Below the pieces are notes generated by a model. That model did not search any database. It was not told the DNA's origin and saw only the letters and a program-made list of their open reading frames with translations. Of a DNA stretch of 56,045 bases, positions 10,610 to 19,598 are shown in pieces. Position 1 is the first letter of the stretch, and each line of letters begins with the position of its first letter. A program made the position numbers and the translations under genes. Source of the DNA: Panacagrimonas sp. (GTDB lineage: Bacteria; Pseudomonadota; Gammaproteobacteria; Nevskiales; Nevskiaceae); assembly GCF_020697055.1 (NCBI RefSeq), contig NZ_JAJFBP010000039.1, positions 1-56,045 of the forward strand. The letters run 5' to 3'.

Positions 10610-10837
10610 GGTGGCTCAACCGGATCCCCCCCAATCGTCGGGGGAACAATCTTTTTGGCCCGCTTCGCGCGGGCGTTCTGCAACCTCGGCGTGCTGTAAA
10701 CGAACGGTTTCCAATGGTGGACGGCGTCGAAACGTTATTTTTGCGGCGAGGGCGATCCGTCCGCTGGCGGGCCGATGCGCAAAGCGCCGCGTTGGGGCGT
10801 GCCGCCGTAGGGTGCTCACTACATCCGGAGGCCGCCC

Positions 10838-12886
10838 GTGTTCCAGGAGTACGATTTCGCCGGGTTTTCTGGCCGACCGATGGATCTTCCTTCTCCCCCT
10901 GCGCGTACCGATGTGCCGTTGGAGGCCGTCCTGCTGACGCAGCAGCTGCGCGTCCGACCGCAACGGGAGCCGGATTACCGTGGCGAGGCAAGCGCGTTGA
11001 GCGCACTGGCCGACGCGTTGGCCCGTTCTCCGGGCACCATCCTGCAGACCCTGGCCGAGATCACCCGGACGACGCTTCGCGTGGGGACCGCCGGCATCAG
11101 CCTGCTCTCCGAAGACGGAACACAGATCCGCTGGCCCGCGATCGCCGGCGCCTGGAGCCGGCATATCGGCAGTGGGCTGCCCCGCTCGGCGAGTCCCTGT
11201 GGCGTGGTGATCGACCGATGCGCCTCGGAACTCTTCCACCGGCCCGACCGCGTTTTCACCGGCTCCACCGATCCGGACTATCCGATCGAAGAAGCGTTGC
11301 TGGCGCCGTTCAGCGTCGACGGTCGACCCGTCGGTACGGTGTGGGCGGTCGCGCACGACGAGTCGCGGACGTTCGACGCCGAGGATCAGCGTCTCCTGAT
11401 CAGCCTGGCCACGTTCGCGGCAGGTGCCTACCAGGTGGTGTCCGGCATGGCGCACCTGGAGGTGCAGGGCCACGCGCTGCGCGACAGCCGATCGGAACTC
11501 GAAGCCGAGCGCTCGCGCCTGCAGGCGATCCTCGACACGATCCCCGCCGGCCTGATCATGCTCGACGAGCACGGTGCGCCGCTGATCGAGAACGACGAGT
11601 GGAAGCAGACGTGGACGGGGACGGCGACCCTCGACGCCGCCCCGCAATACGACCGATACAAGGGCTTTCGCCCCGACACCGGCGAACGGATTGCCGACCA
11701 CGAGTGGCCCGTCGTCATCTCGCTCAAACAGGGCAACGCGATGCAGGACGTCGTGCTCGACATCGAGCGGTTCGACGGGACGCGCGGGACGATCGTGGTG
11801 TCCAGTGCGCCGATCCTCGACAGCGCCGGTCGCGTGAAGGGCGCCGTCGCCGCCAACATGGACATCTCCGAGCTGCGGTCCACGCAACAGCGCCTGCAGG
11901 AGGCGCACAAGCGCAAGGACGAATTCCTGGAAGTGCTGTCGCACGAGCTGCGCAATCCGCTCGCGCCGATACAGACCTCGCTGTACATCCTCGATCGCGT
12001 CGAGGCGGGCGGACAGCAGGCGCAGCATGCCAAGGACGTCATCAGCCGGCAGGTGATGCATCTGAGCCGCCTGGTCGATGACCTGCTGGACGTCACGCGC
12101 ATCGCGCGCGGCAAGGTCGAGCTGCGCCGGTCGCGGCTGGACCTCGTCGCATTGGTGAGGCGCACCGCGCAGGACTATCACGCGCTCGCGCGCGAGCGCG
12201 GTCTGGACCTGGTCGTCCTGCCCAGCGTGGAGACGCTGGTTCTCGATGCCGACGAGACCCGGTTGGCGCAGGTGCTCGGGAACCTGATCTCGAACGCGGT
12301 GAAATTCACGCGGACCGGCGGACGCGTGACGCTGGCGGTGTGCGTCGAGGCAGGGTTGGCGCGGATTCGCGTGCGGGACAGCGGCGTGGGGATCGCGCCC
12401 GACCTGCTGCCGTCGATCTTCGAACCGTTCACGCAGGCCAAGCAGGAGTTGGCGCGCGGGGAAGGCGGCCTCGGGCTCGGCCTTGCGCTGGTCAAGGGCC
12501 TCGTCGAACTCCACGGCGGCGCGGTGACCGTGCGGAGCACGCCCGCTGCCGGCACGGAGTTCACGGTCGATCTGCCGCTCCCGCGTTTGCCAACGGTGCA
12601 GGCCCCCGACGACGCGATCGCGTCCGCCGGCGCGGGAGATCGCGTGCACCGCGTGCTGGTGATCGACGACAACCACGACGCCGCCGATTCCCTCGCCGAA
12701 CTCATCAGCGGGTACGAGGTCGCCAGGTCACTGCGATCGATACTCCCTTCCACCGCGCGGTTGATCGCGCTCAGCGGCTACGCGCGGCCCGACGACGTGA
12801 AGAAGTCGTTCGAGTCCGGGTTCGACGCGCATATCGCCAAGCCCGCGGACCTGCAGCGGATCCAGCGTCTGCTCGCCGAACATTGA
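10838..12886 (+). CDS. GAF-PAS hybrid histidine kinase with truncated receiver
   Basis: The protein has 682 residues: a GAF domain (about 50-205), a PAS-like domain (about 225-345), a HisKA domain with phospho-His H369 in LSHELRNPLAPIQ, and a HATPase with N box (LGNLISNAVKF), DSGVGIA and GGLGLGLALVKGLVELHGG. The C-terminal receiver starts normally (VLVIDDNHDAADSLAEL, D610/D611) and ends normally (ARLIALSGYARPDDV, K668), but residue 625 jumps straight to YEVARSLR. About 35-40 residues are missing, including the phosphoacceptor Asp strand. The kinase core looks intact, but the receiver cannot be phosphorylated in the usual way. There are no membrane segments. It is convergent with the dihaem peroxidase gene, with a 24-bp gap. 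Confidence 0.9.
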   Translation: MFQEYDFAGFSGRPMDLPSPPARTDVPLEAVLLTQQLRVRPQREPDYRGEASALSALADALARSPGTILQTLAEITRTTLRVGTAGISLLSEDGTQIRWPAIAGAWSRHIGSGLPRSASPCGVVIDRCASELFHRPDRVFTGSTDPDYPIEEALLAPFSVDGRPVGTVWAVAHDESRTFDAEDQRLLISLATFAAGAYQVVSGMAHLEVQGHALRDSRSELEAERSRLQAILDTIPAGLIMLDEHGAPLIENDEWKQTWTGTATLDAAPQYDRYKGFRPDTGERIADHEWPVVISLKQGNAMQDVVLDIERFDGTRGTIVVSSAPILDSAGRVKGAVAANMDISELRSTQQRLQEAHKRKDEFLEVLSHELRNPLAPIQTSLYILDRVEAGGQQAQHAKDVISRQVMHLSRLVDDLLDVTRIARGKVELRRSRLDLVALVRRTAQDYHALARERGLDLVVLPSVETLVLDADETRLAQVLGNLISNAVKFTRTGGRVTLAVCVEAGLARIRVRDSGVGIAPDLLPSIFEPFTQAKQELARGEGGLGLGLALVKGLVELHGGAVTVRSTPAAGTEFTVDLPLPRLPTVQAPDDAIASAGAGDRVHRVLVIDDNHDAADSLAELISGYEVARSLRSILPSTARLIALSGYARPDDVKKSFESGFDAHIAKPADLQRIQRLLAEH

Positions 12887-12910
12887 GGCGCTGCGCCGTC
12901 GCCCCGGTCT

Positions 12911-14035
12911 TCACGGATCCGTTCGGCGAACCTGCGCCGGCAGCGTTTCGACGGCGGGCGAGGTCAGCGTCCTCAGGAACAGCGCCAGCTCGGCCTGTTC
13001 TCGAGCGGTGAGTTCGAGCGGACCGATCAGCACGCTCTTGTTCGGAACGCGGCCGCCGCCGGCGTTGTAGAAGCCCACGACCGCTTCGAGCGTCGGCAGC
13101 GAGCCGTCGTGCATGTAGGGCGCGGTGCGTTCGACGTTGCGCAGACCCGGCGTGCGAAACGCGAAGCGGTCCTCCGGAGCGAGCGTGATCTCGAACCGGC
13201 CCAGATCGGTGGCGGTTGGGCTGACGAAGGCGGCGAGTTCGACGTCGGTGATCTCGGTGGCCGTGTCGGCGGCCAGTCGCACCGGGTGCGCGCCGCTATC
13301 CGGATCGCGCAGCGAGGCGCCGGTGGCGTGATAGCGCTCGTCGGTGAACAGGGTTCCGCCCTTGCCGACGAGATGGCAGGACGAGCAGCGCGCCTTGCCG
13401 GTGAACAGCCGGAAGCCGGCCTGCTCCTGCGGCGTCAGCGCATCGGCCTGCGCGCCGTAGAACCATCTGTCGAAACGCGAACCGGCCGCGACCAGCGAAC
13501 GCTCGAAGGCTTCCAGCGCCGTTCCGACGCGCGACATGCTCGGCGTCGCATCGCCGTAGGCGGCGACGAAGAGCGGTCCGTATTCCGGAGTCGCGGCGAT
13601 CTTTTCGAGCACGTAGCCCGCCGACGGATTGGCCATCTCGAGCGGATGGAGCAACGGCGCCCAGGCCTGGTTGGCGAGCGAGTTCTCGCGCCCGTCGTGG
13701 AACAGCCGCGTCAGCCAGCCGACGTTCAACAGCGTCGGTGCATTGCGCGGCAGCGATCGACCCTCGATCCCGAGCGCCGTGCGCGACGCGGTGGACGCGA
13801 AGCCCTGCTCGGGGACGTGGCACATCGAACACGACATGGTCCCGTTGAACGACAGACGCCGATCGAAGAACAGCGCGCGTCCGAGCGCCGTTTCGGCTTC
13901 CGACGCGGCGACGAAGCGCGCAGCAGGCAGGCCCAGCGACGGCACGGCCGCCGCGTCCACCGCCCGCGACGGCGGGATCGTCGACAGCGCGATGCCGACG
14001 AGAAGCAACGGTGCGAACGGCGATCGCGACGGCAT
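12911..14035 (-). CDS. Dihaem cytochrome c peroxidase / MauG family protein
   Basis: This 374-residue periplasmic protein has a signal peptide (MPSRSPFAPLLLVGIALSTI...) and two CxxCH haem sites: CSMCH (69-73) and CSSCH (217-221). TELG-like and FRTPGLRNVERTAPYMHDGSLPTLEAVVGFYN are family signatures. Members are peroxidases or, like MauG, enzymes that build protein-derived cofactors. It is the last gene of the sox-mtoX run, 14 bp after the SCO gene. Known mtoX loci carry SCO and MauG-type genes, suggesting a role in MtoX maturation or in removing the H2O2 it makes. Confidence 0.9.
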   Translation of the reverse strand: MPSRSPFAPLLLVGIALSTIPPSRAVDAAAVPSLGLPAARFVAASEAETALGRALFFDRRLSFNGTMSCSMCHVPEQGFASTASRTALGIEGRSLPRNAPTLLNVGWLTRLFHDGRENSLANQAWAPLLHPLEMANPSAGYVLEKIAATPEYGPLFVAAYGDATPSMSRVGTALEAFERSLVAAGSRFDRWFYGAQADALTPQEQAGFRLFTGKARCSSCHLVGKGGTLFTDERYHATGASLRDPDSGAHPVRLAADTATEITDVELAAFVSPTATDLGRFEITLAPEDRFAFRTPGLRNVERTAPYMHDGSLPTLEAVVGFYNAGGGRVPNKSVLIGPLELTAREQAELALFLRTLTSPAVETLPAQVRRTDP

Positions 14036-14049
14036 GGGTCGGTCCCGGA

Positions 14050-14742
14050 TCAGCGCGCCTGCATCGCCGCGTCTTCCATCGCAAGCGTGCGAAGGTCGTT
14101 GAGAATGACCTCGGGCTGCAGGAACGCGGCGCTGTAGATCTCCCGCACGCGGCTCTGCCGATCGATCAGGAACATCTTGAGCATGTGCGTGCGCGCGCGG
14201 GTGGCCTTGCCGGATGCGTCGTGGACGACCTCGATGTCCTGCCCGTATCCGTCGAGGATCGGCGCGAGCGTCGTCATCGAATACGTCGTGAGGAAGTGCC
14301 ACGGCACCCGGGTGTCGCGGATGTTGAGGCCGCCGTAGGTCTGCATCGCGCCGGGCGTGTCGTGGGTCGGATCGAACGAAAGGCACACGAGCCTGACCTT
14401 TCCCCTGAGCCGCTGGTCGGCCACCACGCCGTTCTTCACCGCATCGAGCGTCGAATACGCCAGCGGACAGCCGACCGGATCCGAGCAGTAGGTGTAGACG
14501 AACGTCAGCAGCGTGTAGGCGTCGTGCGTGTACCGGGCCAGCCGGCGCGGGAAGTAGTTGCCTTCGAGCACCCAGCCGTTGCCCGCATCCTGGATCGGAG
14601 GCAGGCGATAGCTGCCCGCCGCGGGCGGCACGAAATCCTGGACCGGGCGGCGCACCGGGTCCTGCGCGCGGGCCGTTTGCAGCACGCCGCTCGCGGGCAC
14701 GATCACCAGGATCGCGAGCAGCGCGATGCGCGCGGCCTTCAT
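14050..14742 (-). CDS. SCO1/SenC family copper chaperone
   Basis: This 230-residue protein has a signal peptide ending near TARA and a thioredoxin-fold SCO domain (LLTFVYTYC, VRLVCLSFDPTHDTPGAM, HMLKMFLIDRQSRVREIY). The metal-binding cysteines are in YCSDPVGCP, that is CX5C instead of the usual CX3C; a His before MLKMFLID can be the third ligand. SCO proteins load copper into periplasmic or membrane enzymes. It lies 9 bp after mtoX, and bacterial MtoX is copper-dependent, so delivery of copper to MtoX is the likely role. Confidence 0.9.
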   Translation of the reverse strand: MKAARIALLAILVIVPASGVLQTARAQDPVRRPVQDFVPPAAGSYRLPPIQDAGNGWVLEGNYFPRRLARYTHDAYTLLTFVYTYCSDPVGCPLAYSTLDAVKNGVVADQRLRGKVRLVCLSFDPTHDTPGAMQTYGGLNIRDTRVPWHFLTTYSMTTLAPILDGYGQDIEVVHDASGKATRARTHMLKMFLIDRQSRVREIYSAAFLQPEVILNDLRTLAMEDAAMQAR

Positions 14743-14751
14743 CGGTCCGCC

Positions 14752-16068
14752 TCAGCGGGCGCGATCCGCCGCTGCGACCTGGGCGGGCTTGGCGCTGAAC
14801 TTCATGTGGTGCGCGCGGCCGAGCTTCAACGCGTAGAAGTCCAGCTCGAATTTCCGGGTGAGCTGCTTGCCATCCCAGTCGTAGGCGCGCAGGAACTGCT
14901 CGTCGTCGGCGCCCTTCTTGTCCCAGTTGGCGAGCAGGGAGGAGGTCAGATAGACGCGCTTTCCGTCCCAGCTCTGCGAGACCATGTTGACCTGCTTGCC
15001 GGACACGATCTCGTAGGTCTGCTTGGGCGACTCGGGATTGGTCATGTCGAAGTAGCGCGTCTTGCCGTCCATGAAGGTGTTGACCCACAGCCCCTTGCCG
15101 TCGGCCGTGATCGAGATGTCCACCGGCAGCGGGATCTTGGACGGATCGCCGATGTCGGCGACGGCCTTGGCCTGCCACTTGCCGTCCTTGTCCTGCTTGA
15201 TCAGCCACAGCTTGGACGTCAGCGCCGTCGCGGTGATCGCCCAGTCGGCGCCGCCGGCGAGGTTCCAGCGGATCTCCAGCGGCGCTCCGGGCACCTCGAA
15301 CACCTGCGTCGGCTTCATCGCCTTGAAGTCCCACAGTGCCATCGTCGACCCGAAGTTCTTCATCGCCTCCGGATCCTTGATCAGCGTGCCCAGGTCCATC
15401 ATGTAGTTCGTCCAGCCGGTGAAGCTCGAGGTCAGCATCACGTTCTTGGCCGGATTGATGCCGATGTCGTAGCCATAGCCGTCGCCGGTGCCGATCGCGC
15501 TCTTGCCGGTCGGCATGTCGTACTTGGCCACGAACTCGCCGGCGTTCGAATAGACCGCGATGCCGGTGACGCCGCCATGGTCCTTCGAGTTGGAAAGACC
15601 CTGGATCATCACGCGGCCGGGCGTGGCGTAGAAGGTGTGGGGCCCGACGTAGCCGCTGCTGGATTCGAAATTGTCGATCGTGCGCACCAGCGCCGGCTTC
15701 GCCGGATCGCTGCCGACGTCGAAGACGAAGATCTTGTTGTCGTCCAGGCGGCCGGCCCACAGGTAGCGGCGGTCGTCGGTGAAGCCCATGTGGTGCGCTT
15801 CGCCGCGGCCGCCGACGGACACCGTGTGGATGACCTTGCCGTAGTCCTTGCTCTTGGGATCCGAATCGACGGTGACGAGCTTGTCGGAGCCGTCGCCCAT
15901 GCCCTTCACGCCGAGCACCCACACGTGGAGGAACTGTTCCTGGCCCTTGATCAGCCGCGCGGTGTACGGCGAGTTGCAGGTTTCGTCCGCGGTCGCGGTC
16001 CGCACCGTTGCGATCAGCAGCAGGGCGAGCAGGCCGGCCGTCGCGACACGTCGGGTGAGGGTGTTCAT
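14752..16068 (-). CDS. mtoX: Methanethiol oxidase (selenium-binding protein 56 family)
   Basis: This 438-residue protein has a signal peptide (cleavage near TATA-DETC) and the SBP56 beta-propeller signatures: GRGEAHHMGFTDDRRYLWAG, GPHTFYATPGRVMIQGLSNS, FTGWTNYMMDLG, RWNLAGGADWAI and RAHHMKFSA. Conserved His pairs (AHHM, twice) are candidate copper ligands. Bacterial SBP56 (MtoX) oxidises methanethiol to formaldehyde, H2S and H2O2 in the periplasm. It starts 53 bp after soxB on the same strand and is followed at 9 bp by the SCO gene. An AGAAAG sequence precedes the start. Assignment to MtoX rests on the family, the signal peptide and the SCO/MauG neighbours. Confidence 0.9.
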   Translation of the reverse strand: MNTLTRRVATAGLLALLLIATVRTATADETCNSPYTARLIKGQEQFLHVWVLGVKGMGDGSDKLVTVDSDPKSKDYGKVIHTVSVGGRGEAHHMGFTDDRRYLWAGRLDDNKIFVFDVGSDPAKPALVRTIDNFESSSGYVGPHTFYATPGRVMIQGLSNSKDHGGVTGIAVYSNAGEFVAKYDMPTGKSAIGTGDGYGYDIGINPAKNVMLTSSFTGWTNYMMDLGTLIKDPEAMKNFGSTMALWDFKAMKPTQVFEVPGAPLEIRWNLAGGADWAITATALTSKLWLIKQDKDGKWQAKAVADIGDPSKIPLPVDISITADGKGLWVNTFMDGKTRYFDMTNPESPKQTYEIVSGKQVNMVSQSWDGKRVYLTSSLLANWDKKGADDEQFLRAYDWDGKQLTRKFELDFYALKLGRAHHMKFSAKPAQVAAADRAR

Positions 16069-16121
16069 GGGTTCTTTCTCCGTGGATCGGTGCAGAAAAA
16101 TTTCGTGGACTTCGATGCGGC

Positions 16122-17843
16122 TCAGGCGATCCCGTCGTTGGACGCAACGCCGATCAAGCGCGGGCTGGCCGGGTTCGGTGAAACCACTTCCTTGCGATCG
16201 CGCAGCCATCGGCTGACGACGTCCCACACCGGCTCGCCCTGCACGCCGGCCGCGACCGGCGCCCAGCCCGCGACCTTGTAGGTCCTGCCCGCTTCCAGCG
16301 GCTTGCCGCCGAGCTGCAGATCCTGGATCCGCTCGCCCATCGCGCGTTCGGGCGCGATGGCGTAGGACAGGCCGCCGACGCGGACCATGTCGCCGCCTTG
16401 CTGAAGGTAGGGATCGGGATTGAACAGGTTGTCGGCGACGTCCTCGAGCACGGCCTTGATGCGCTCGCCGGTCATCTCGGAGACCGTCGTCTGCGGATAG
16501 GTGATCGCGGTGACGTTCATCACGTCCTCGTAGGTGATGGGGCTGCCGGCGACCAGGCTGGTGCCCCAGCGGAAACCCGGAGAGAACGCGATCTGCGCGT
16601 TCTTCTCGGCGAGCAGCGCGTCGAGGACCAGCTGGTCGAACGAGCCGTTGAACGTGCCGCGCCGGTATAGCGTGTCGCCGGCGATCGCGAGGCGTTCGCC
16701 CAGCTTGGCTTCGTGCGGCGCCCGGATCTTCGCGATGAGGCTTTCCATCTGCGGATCGGCGGGCAGCGCGTTGGCGAACACCGGCAGCAGGCGGTAGCGC
16801 CAGCCGTCGACCCGGTTTTCCTTCACCGAGAAATCGAGCACGCCGAGAAACTTGCCGTTGCTGCCGGCGTTGGTGACCAGCGTGGTCCCGCCGCTGTTGC
16901 GCACCTCGACGGGACGCGCGACGCCGTCGTGCGTGTGGCCGCCGAGGATCGCGTCGATGCCGGTGACACGCGAGGCGAGCTTGAGGTCGACGTCCATCCC
17001 GTTGTGCGACAGCAGCAGCACGACGACCGCGCCTTGCTTGCGCGCCAGCGCGACGGTCTGCTGCAGATGCTCTTCCTGGATGCCGAACGCCCAGTCGGGA
17101 ACGAAGTGCGCGGGATTGGCGATCGGCGTGTACGGGAAGGCCTGGCCGATGATCGCGGTCGCTACGCCGTTGATCTCGCGCATCACGTACGGCGCGAACA
17201 CCGGGTCGCCGAAATCCTTCGTGGCGACGTTGTGCGCGACGAACTCGATCCGGTTCTTCCGGTTCGACGCGATCAGCTGCTCGACGCGATCGCTGCCCAG
17301 CGTGAATTCCCAGTGCCCGGTCATCACGTCGACGCCCAGCGCGGCGCAGGCGTCGGCCATGTCCTGGGCCTGCGTCCACAGCGCGGTGGCCGACCCTTGC
17401 CAGGTGTCGCCGCCGTCGAGCAGCAGCGCGCCCGGCCGCGAGGCCTTCATGCGCTTGATCAGCGTCGACAGGTGCGAGAAGCCGCCGACTTTTCCGAACC
17501 GCGCGGCCGCCTCCTCGAAGTCGACGCAGCTCAGCGCATGCGCTTCGGCGGATCCTTCGCGCACCTGGTAGGCACGCAGCAGCGCGCGTCCGACCAGGTG
17601 GGGCGCGCGGTTCTTCGCCGGACCGGTGCCCAGGTTGACCGAAGGTTCGCGGAACAGGATCGGCTTGAGCTGCGCGTGGCAGTCGGTGAAATGCAGCACG
17701 TGCACCTGGCCGAAGCGCGGCACCTCGTAGAGTCCTTCCCAGCCCGGATCGGCGCCGGCGCGCGAATGGCCGATCGGAAGTCCCGATGCGGTGGCCGCGA
17801 GCAGGATTTCGAGAAACTCACGCCGGGAGAGATGTCCGCTCAT
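16122..17843 (-). CDS. soxB: Thiosulfohydrolase SoxB
   Basis: This 573-residue dimanganese enzyme is of the 5'-nucleotidase fold. It has a Tat-type leader (RREFLEILLAATASG), metal ligands in FTDCHAQ (D54, H56), LLDGGDTWQG, MTGHWEFTLG (the SoxB form of the GNHE motif), LLSHNGMDVD and GGHTHDG. SoxB hydrolyses the terminal sulfone of SoxY-bound thiosulfate, releasing sulfate in the periplasm. It follows soxX by 9 bp. The length and motifs are complete. Confidence 0.95.
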   Translation of the reverse strand: MSGHLSRREFLEILLAATASGLPIGHSRAGADPGWEGLYEVPRFGQVHVLHFTDCHAQLKPILFREPSVNLGTGPAKNRAPHLVGRALLRAYQVREGSAEAHALSCVDFEEAAARFGKVGGFSHLSTLIKRMKASRPGALLLDGGDTWQGSATALWTQAQDMADACAALGVDVMTGHWEFTLGSDRVEQLIASNRKNRIEFVAHNVATKDFGDPVFAPYVMREINGVATAIIGQAFPYTPIANPAHFVPDWAFGIQEEHLQQTVALARKQGAVVVLLLSHNGMDVDLKLASRVTGIDAILGGHTHDGVARPVEVRNSGGTTLVTNAGSNGKFLGVLDFSVKENRVDGWRYRLLPVFANALPADPQMESLIAKIRAPHEAKLGERLAIAGDTLYRRGTFNGSFDQLVLDALLAEKNAQIAFSPGFRWGTSLVAGSPITYEDVMNVTAITYPQTTVSEMTGERIKAVLEDVADNLFNPDPYLQQGGDMVRVGGLSYAIAPERAMGERIQDLQLGGKPLEAGRTYKVAGWAPVAAGVQGEPVWDVVSRWLRDRKEVVSPNPASPRLIGVASNDGIA

Positions 17844-17852
17844 CGGCCCGCG

Positions 17853-18458
17853 TCACTTGTTCACCGGCGACGCGGGATCGAACAGAAACGCCATGACGTC
17901 GCGGATCTGCTCCTCGGTCAGGATGCCCGCGTCGCCGAATCGCGGCATGTGGCTGCACGGCATGTGCGCCTGCGGATTCCAGATGCGCGTCCAGGTGTAC
18001 TTGAGCATCGCCTCGGACTGGCCCCGCTGTTTTCCGTAGCCGGCGAGCGACGGCCCCAGCGTGCCGTAGGACATCTCGGTCGGCGCCATCTGGTGGCAGG
18101 CGTAGCAGTTGCCGCCGCTGGGCACGGCCGGGTCGTCGGACGACTGCATGCCGGTTCCGGTCTGCGCGATCTTCTGACCGGCCTCCCACTTGCCCAGGAA
18201 CCGGTCCGCCGCCGGGAACTTCACCGAGTCCGTCGCGGTTTTCTGCAGGCGTGCGCGCACGTCGTCGGGAACCGTCATGCCGACCGGACCGCTGCAGATC
18301 CGCTGCATGTCGGTCTGGTCGAGGCGATCGAGCTTGGCCTGTCCCTTGGCGCGAAACGAGTCGGCCACGCCTTCGGCCTGCAGCGGAACGACGAACGCAA
18401 CGCCCAGCGTCGCGGCCATCACGCAGGTCCACCGCCGGAACATCGACCGGCGGCTCAT
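17853..18458 (-). CDS. soxX: Sox c-type cytochrome SoxX
   Basis: This 201-residue monohaem cytochrome has a signal peptide (MAATLGVAFVVPLQA) and one haem site, CYACH (118-122). A distal Met is in HMPRFG (M171). SoxX is the electron-accepting partner of SoxA in the SoxAX complex, which couples thiosulfate to SoxYZ. Its ATG overlaps the soxA TGA (ATGA at 18455-18458), so the two subunits are translationally coupled. SoxX is normally 100-210 residues; this is at the long end. Confidence 0.92.
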   Translation of the reverse strand: MSRRSMFRRWTCVMAATLGVAFVVPLQAEGVADSFRAKGQAKLDRLDQTDMQRICSGPVGMTVPDDVRARLQKTATDSVKFPAADRFLGKWEAGQKIAQTGTGMQSSDDPAVPSGGNCYACHQMAPTEMSYGTLGPSLAGYGKQRGQSEAMLKYTWTRIWNPQAHMPCSHMPRFGDAGILTEEQIRDVMAFLFDPASPVNK

Positions 18459-19270
18459 CGCTTCAGCCCCGGGGCGGCCATCTTGCCGCCGTTGGCCGAC
18501 GCCGCCAGGTATGTCAGCAGGCTCACCGTCACCGGCGAACCCACGATCAGTTCCGGTAGCCGCTGCTGACGTGCGCAATCGACCATGCGCCACTGCATCG
18601 TTCGCGCGGCGCCTTGCGACACGCGGTACGTCGGCCACGTGGTGTACGCGCTGACCGCACCGTCGTGCGTGGTCAGGTTCGGCAGCGAGGTCAGCCGGAT
18701 GCGTTTGCCCGATTGCGAGTGGCAGCTGGCGCAGGAGAAGTCGTACGGACCGGCGCGATAGAAGAACAAGCGCTTGCCCTCCTCGAACGCGGCCCGTACC
18801 TGCGGCTGGTCGACGGGAACCGCGAGGACGCGATCGCGCGATTGGCCCGCGATCCAGGTCGTCAGGCCTTCGAGATCGGTCGTCGGCTGCCCCTGCTTGG
18901 AGAACGCCTTGCCGGAGAGCTCGGCCGGGTCGCGGCCCTGGATCGTCGTCATGCACCAGATCAGGCGCGTTTCCAGGTCCATCACGCGCCCGGCGTCGGC
19001 GAAGAAGCGCGGCAGCACGGCGTAGGCGCCCTGGGTTTTTCCGGGCCCGAGCCCGAGGTCGCAGCCCTGCAACGTCTGCTTCTTCGGTCCGCCCGCCGTT
19101 TTCCAGTACTCCTCGCCCTGCATCTCCGCGAGCTGGGCCGGATTGTCGTCCGCCATCATCTGGCGGTACTCGTCGAACAGGTTCTCTTCGGCGGCAAACG
19201 TCAGCGCCGGAGTCGAGGCGAGGATCAGCACGCTCGCCAACCGCAGGACCACGCGTGGGATCGTGTTCAT
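18455..19270 (-). CDS. soxA: Sulfur oxidation c-type cytochrome SoxA
   Basis: This 271-residue protein has a signal peptide (cleaved near TFA-AEEN) and a haem site CASCH (180-184). The distal Cys is in MVDCARQQ (C232), the cysteine persulfide ligand of SoxA. In place of the first haem site of dihaem SoxA there are isolated cysteines (C70, C106), as in the monohaem type where they form a disulfide. SoxAX joins thiosulfate oxidatively to SoxY. Start 19270 lies 2 nt after soxZ. Confidence 0.95.
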   Translation of the reverse strand: MNTIPRVVLRLASVLILASTPALTFAAEENLFDEYRQMMADDNPAQLAEMQGEEYWKTAGGPKKQTLQGCDLGLGPGKTQGAYAVLPRFFADAGRVMDLETRLIWCMTTIQGRDPAELSGKAFSKQGQPTTDLEGLTTWIAGQSRDRVLAVPVDQPQVRAAFEEGKRLFFYRAGPYDFSCASCHSQSGKRIRLTSLPNLTTHDGAVSAYTTWPTYRVSQGAARTMQWRMVDCARQQRLPELIVGSPVTVSLLTYLAASANGGKMAAPGLKR

Positions 19271-19272
19271 GG

Positions 19273-19584
19273 TCAGGCCAGCGTCAGTTGATCGGAACGG
19301 GTGTCGCCCTGGTTGTCCTTCCAGGCGACGGAGACGGTATCGCCGGGCGCGCCGCCCGCGAACTGGAACTGCACGAACGGATTCTGCGAAACCGCCGGCC
19401 CCCAGATCGCCGAGAGCACCACGCGCTCGTTGTGCCGGGCCACCACCTCGGTGATGTAGTGGGCCGGCACGGCCTTGCCCTCGGAGTCCTTGCGCAAGCC
19501 GGTTTCCATCGGATGCGAGATCAGGACTTTCACCTCGGTGCGGCCATCCTTGATGGCCGCGCGGATCTTCATCGGACTGCCCAT
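19273..19584 (-). CDS. soxZ: Thiosulfate oxidation carrier complex protein SoxZ
   Basis: This 103-residue cytoplasm-made partner of SoxY has no signal peptide, as expected because it is exported with SoxY. Family stretches are KVLISHPMETGLRKD, HYITEVVARHNERVVL, WGPAVSQNPFVQFQF and GDTVSVAWKDNQGDT. SoxYZ carries sulfur intermediates through the Sox cycle. It is 14 bp from soxY and 2 bp from soxA. An alternative start is the in-frame ATG at 19572. Confidence 0.95.
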   Translation of the reverse strand: MGSPMKIRAAIKDGRTEVKVLISHPMETGLRKDSEGKAVPAHYITEVVARHNERVVLSAIWGPAVSQNPFVQFQFAGGAPGDTVSVAWKDNQGDTRSDQLTLA

Positions 19585-19598
19585 GTGTTTTTTCCCTG

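Larger units (their letters stand above)
10386..10837. other. 452-bp intergenic region with palindromic repeats
   Basis: No gene is visible between the divergent DUF2231 gene and the histidine kinase. The stretch holds a REP-like hairpin (10444-10501), a wide inverted repeat (10506-10609) and a GCCCGC/GCGGGC hairpin (10658-10674). The kinase promoter is probably in the last ~150 bp; I could not identify its boxes. Confidence 0.6.

Noticed and set aside
10658..10674. GCCCGC/GCGGGC hairpin as terminator
   Set aside because: A T-run lies 5' of the hairpin on the plus strand, not after it, and no plus-strand gene precedes it; in minus orientation no T-run follows.
12700..12720. Frameshift explaining the short receiver domain
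   Set aside because: The reading frame is continuous through the junction and both flanks match the receiver family in the same frame, so a deletion fits and a frameshift does not.
14752..16068. Selenium-dependent function for the SBP56 protein
   Set aside because: The family name comes from mammalian selenium labelling. No in-frame TGA or selenocysteine gene is present, and the SCO/MauG context supports copper-dependent methanethiol oxidase.
14011..16281. Long plus-strand frame opposite mtoX, SCO and the peroxidase
   Set aside because: It spans three real genes and their gaps on the other strand and has typical antisense composition (Arg, His, Val, Ala) without motifs.
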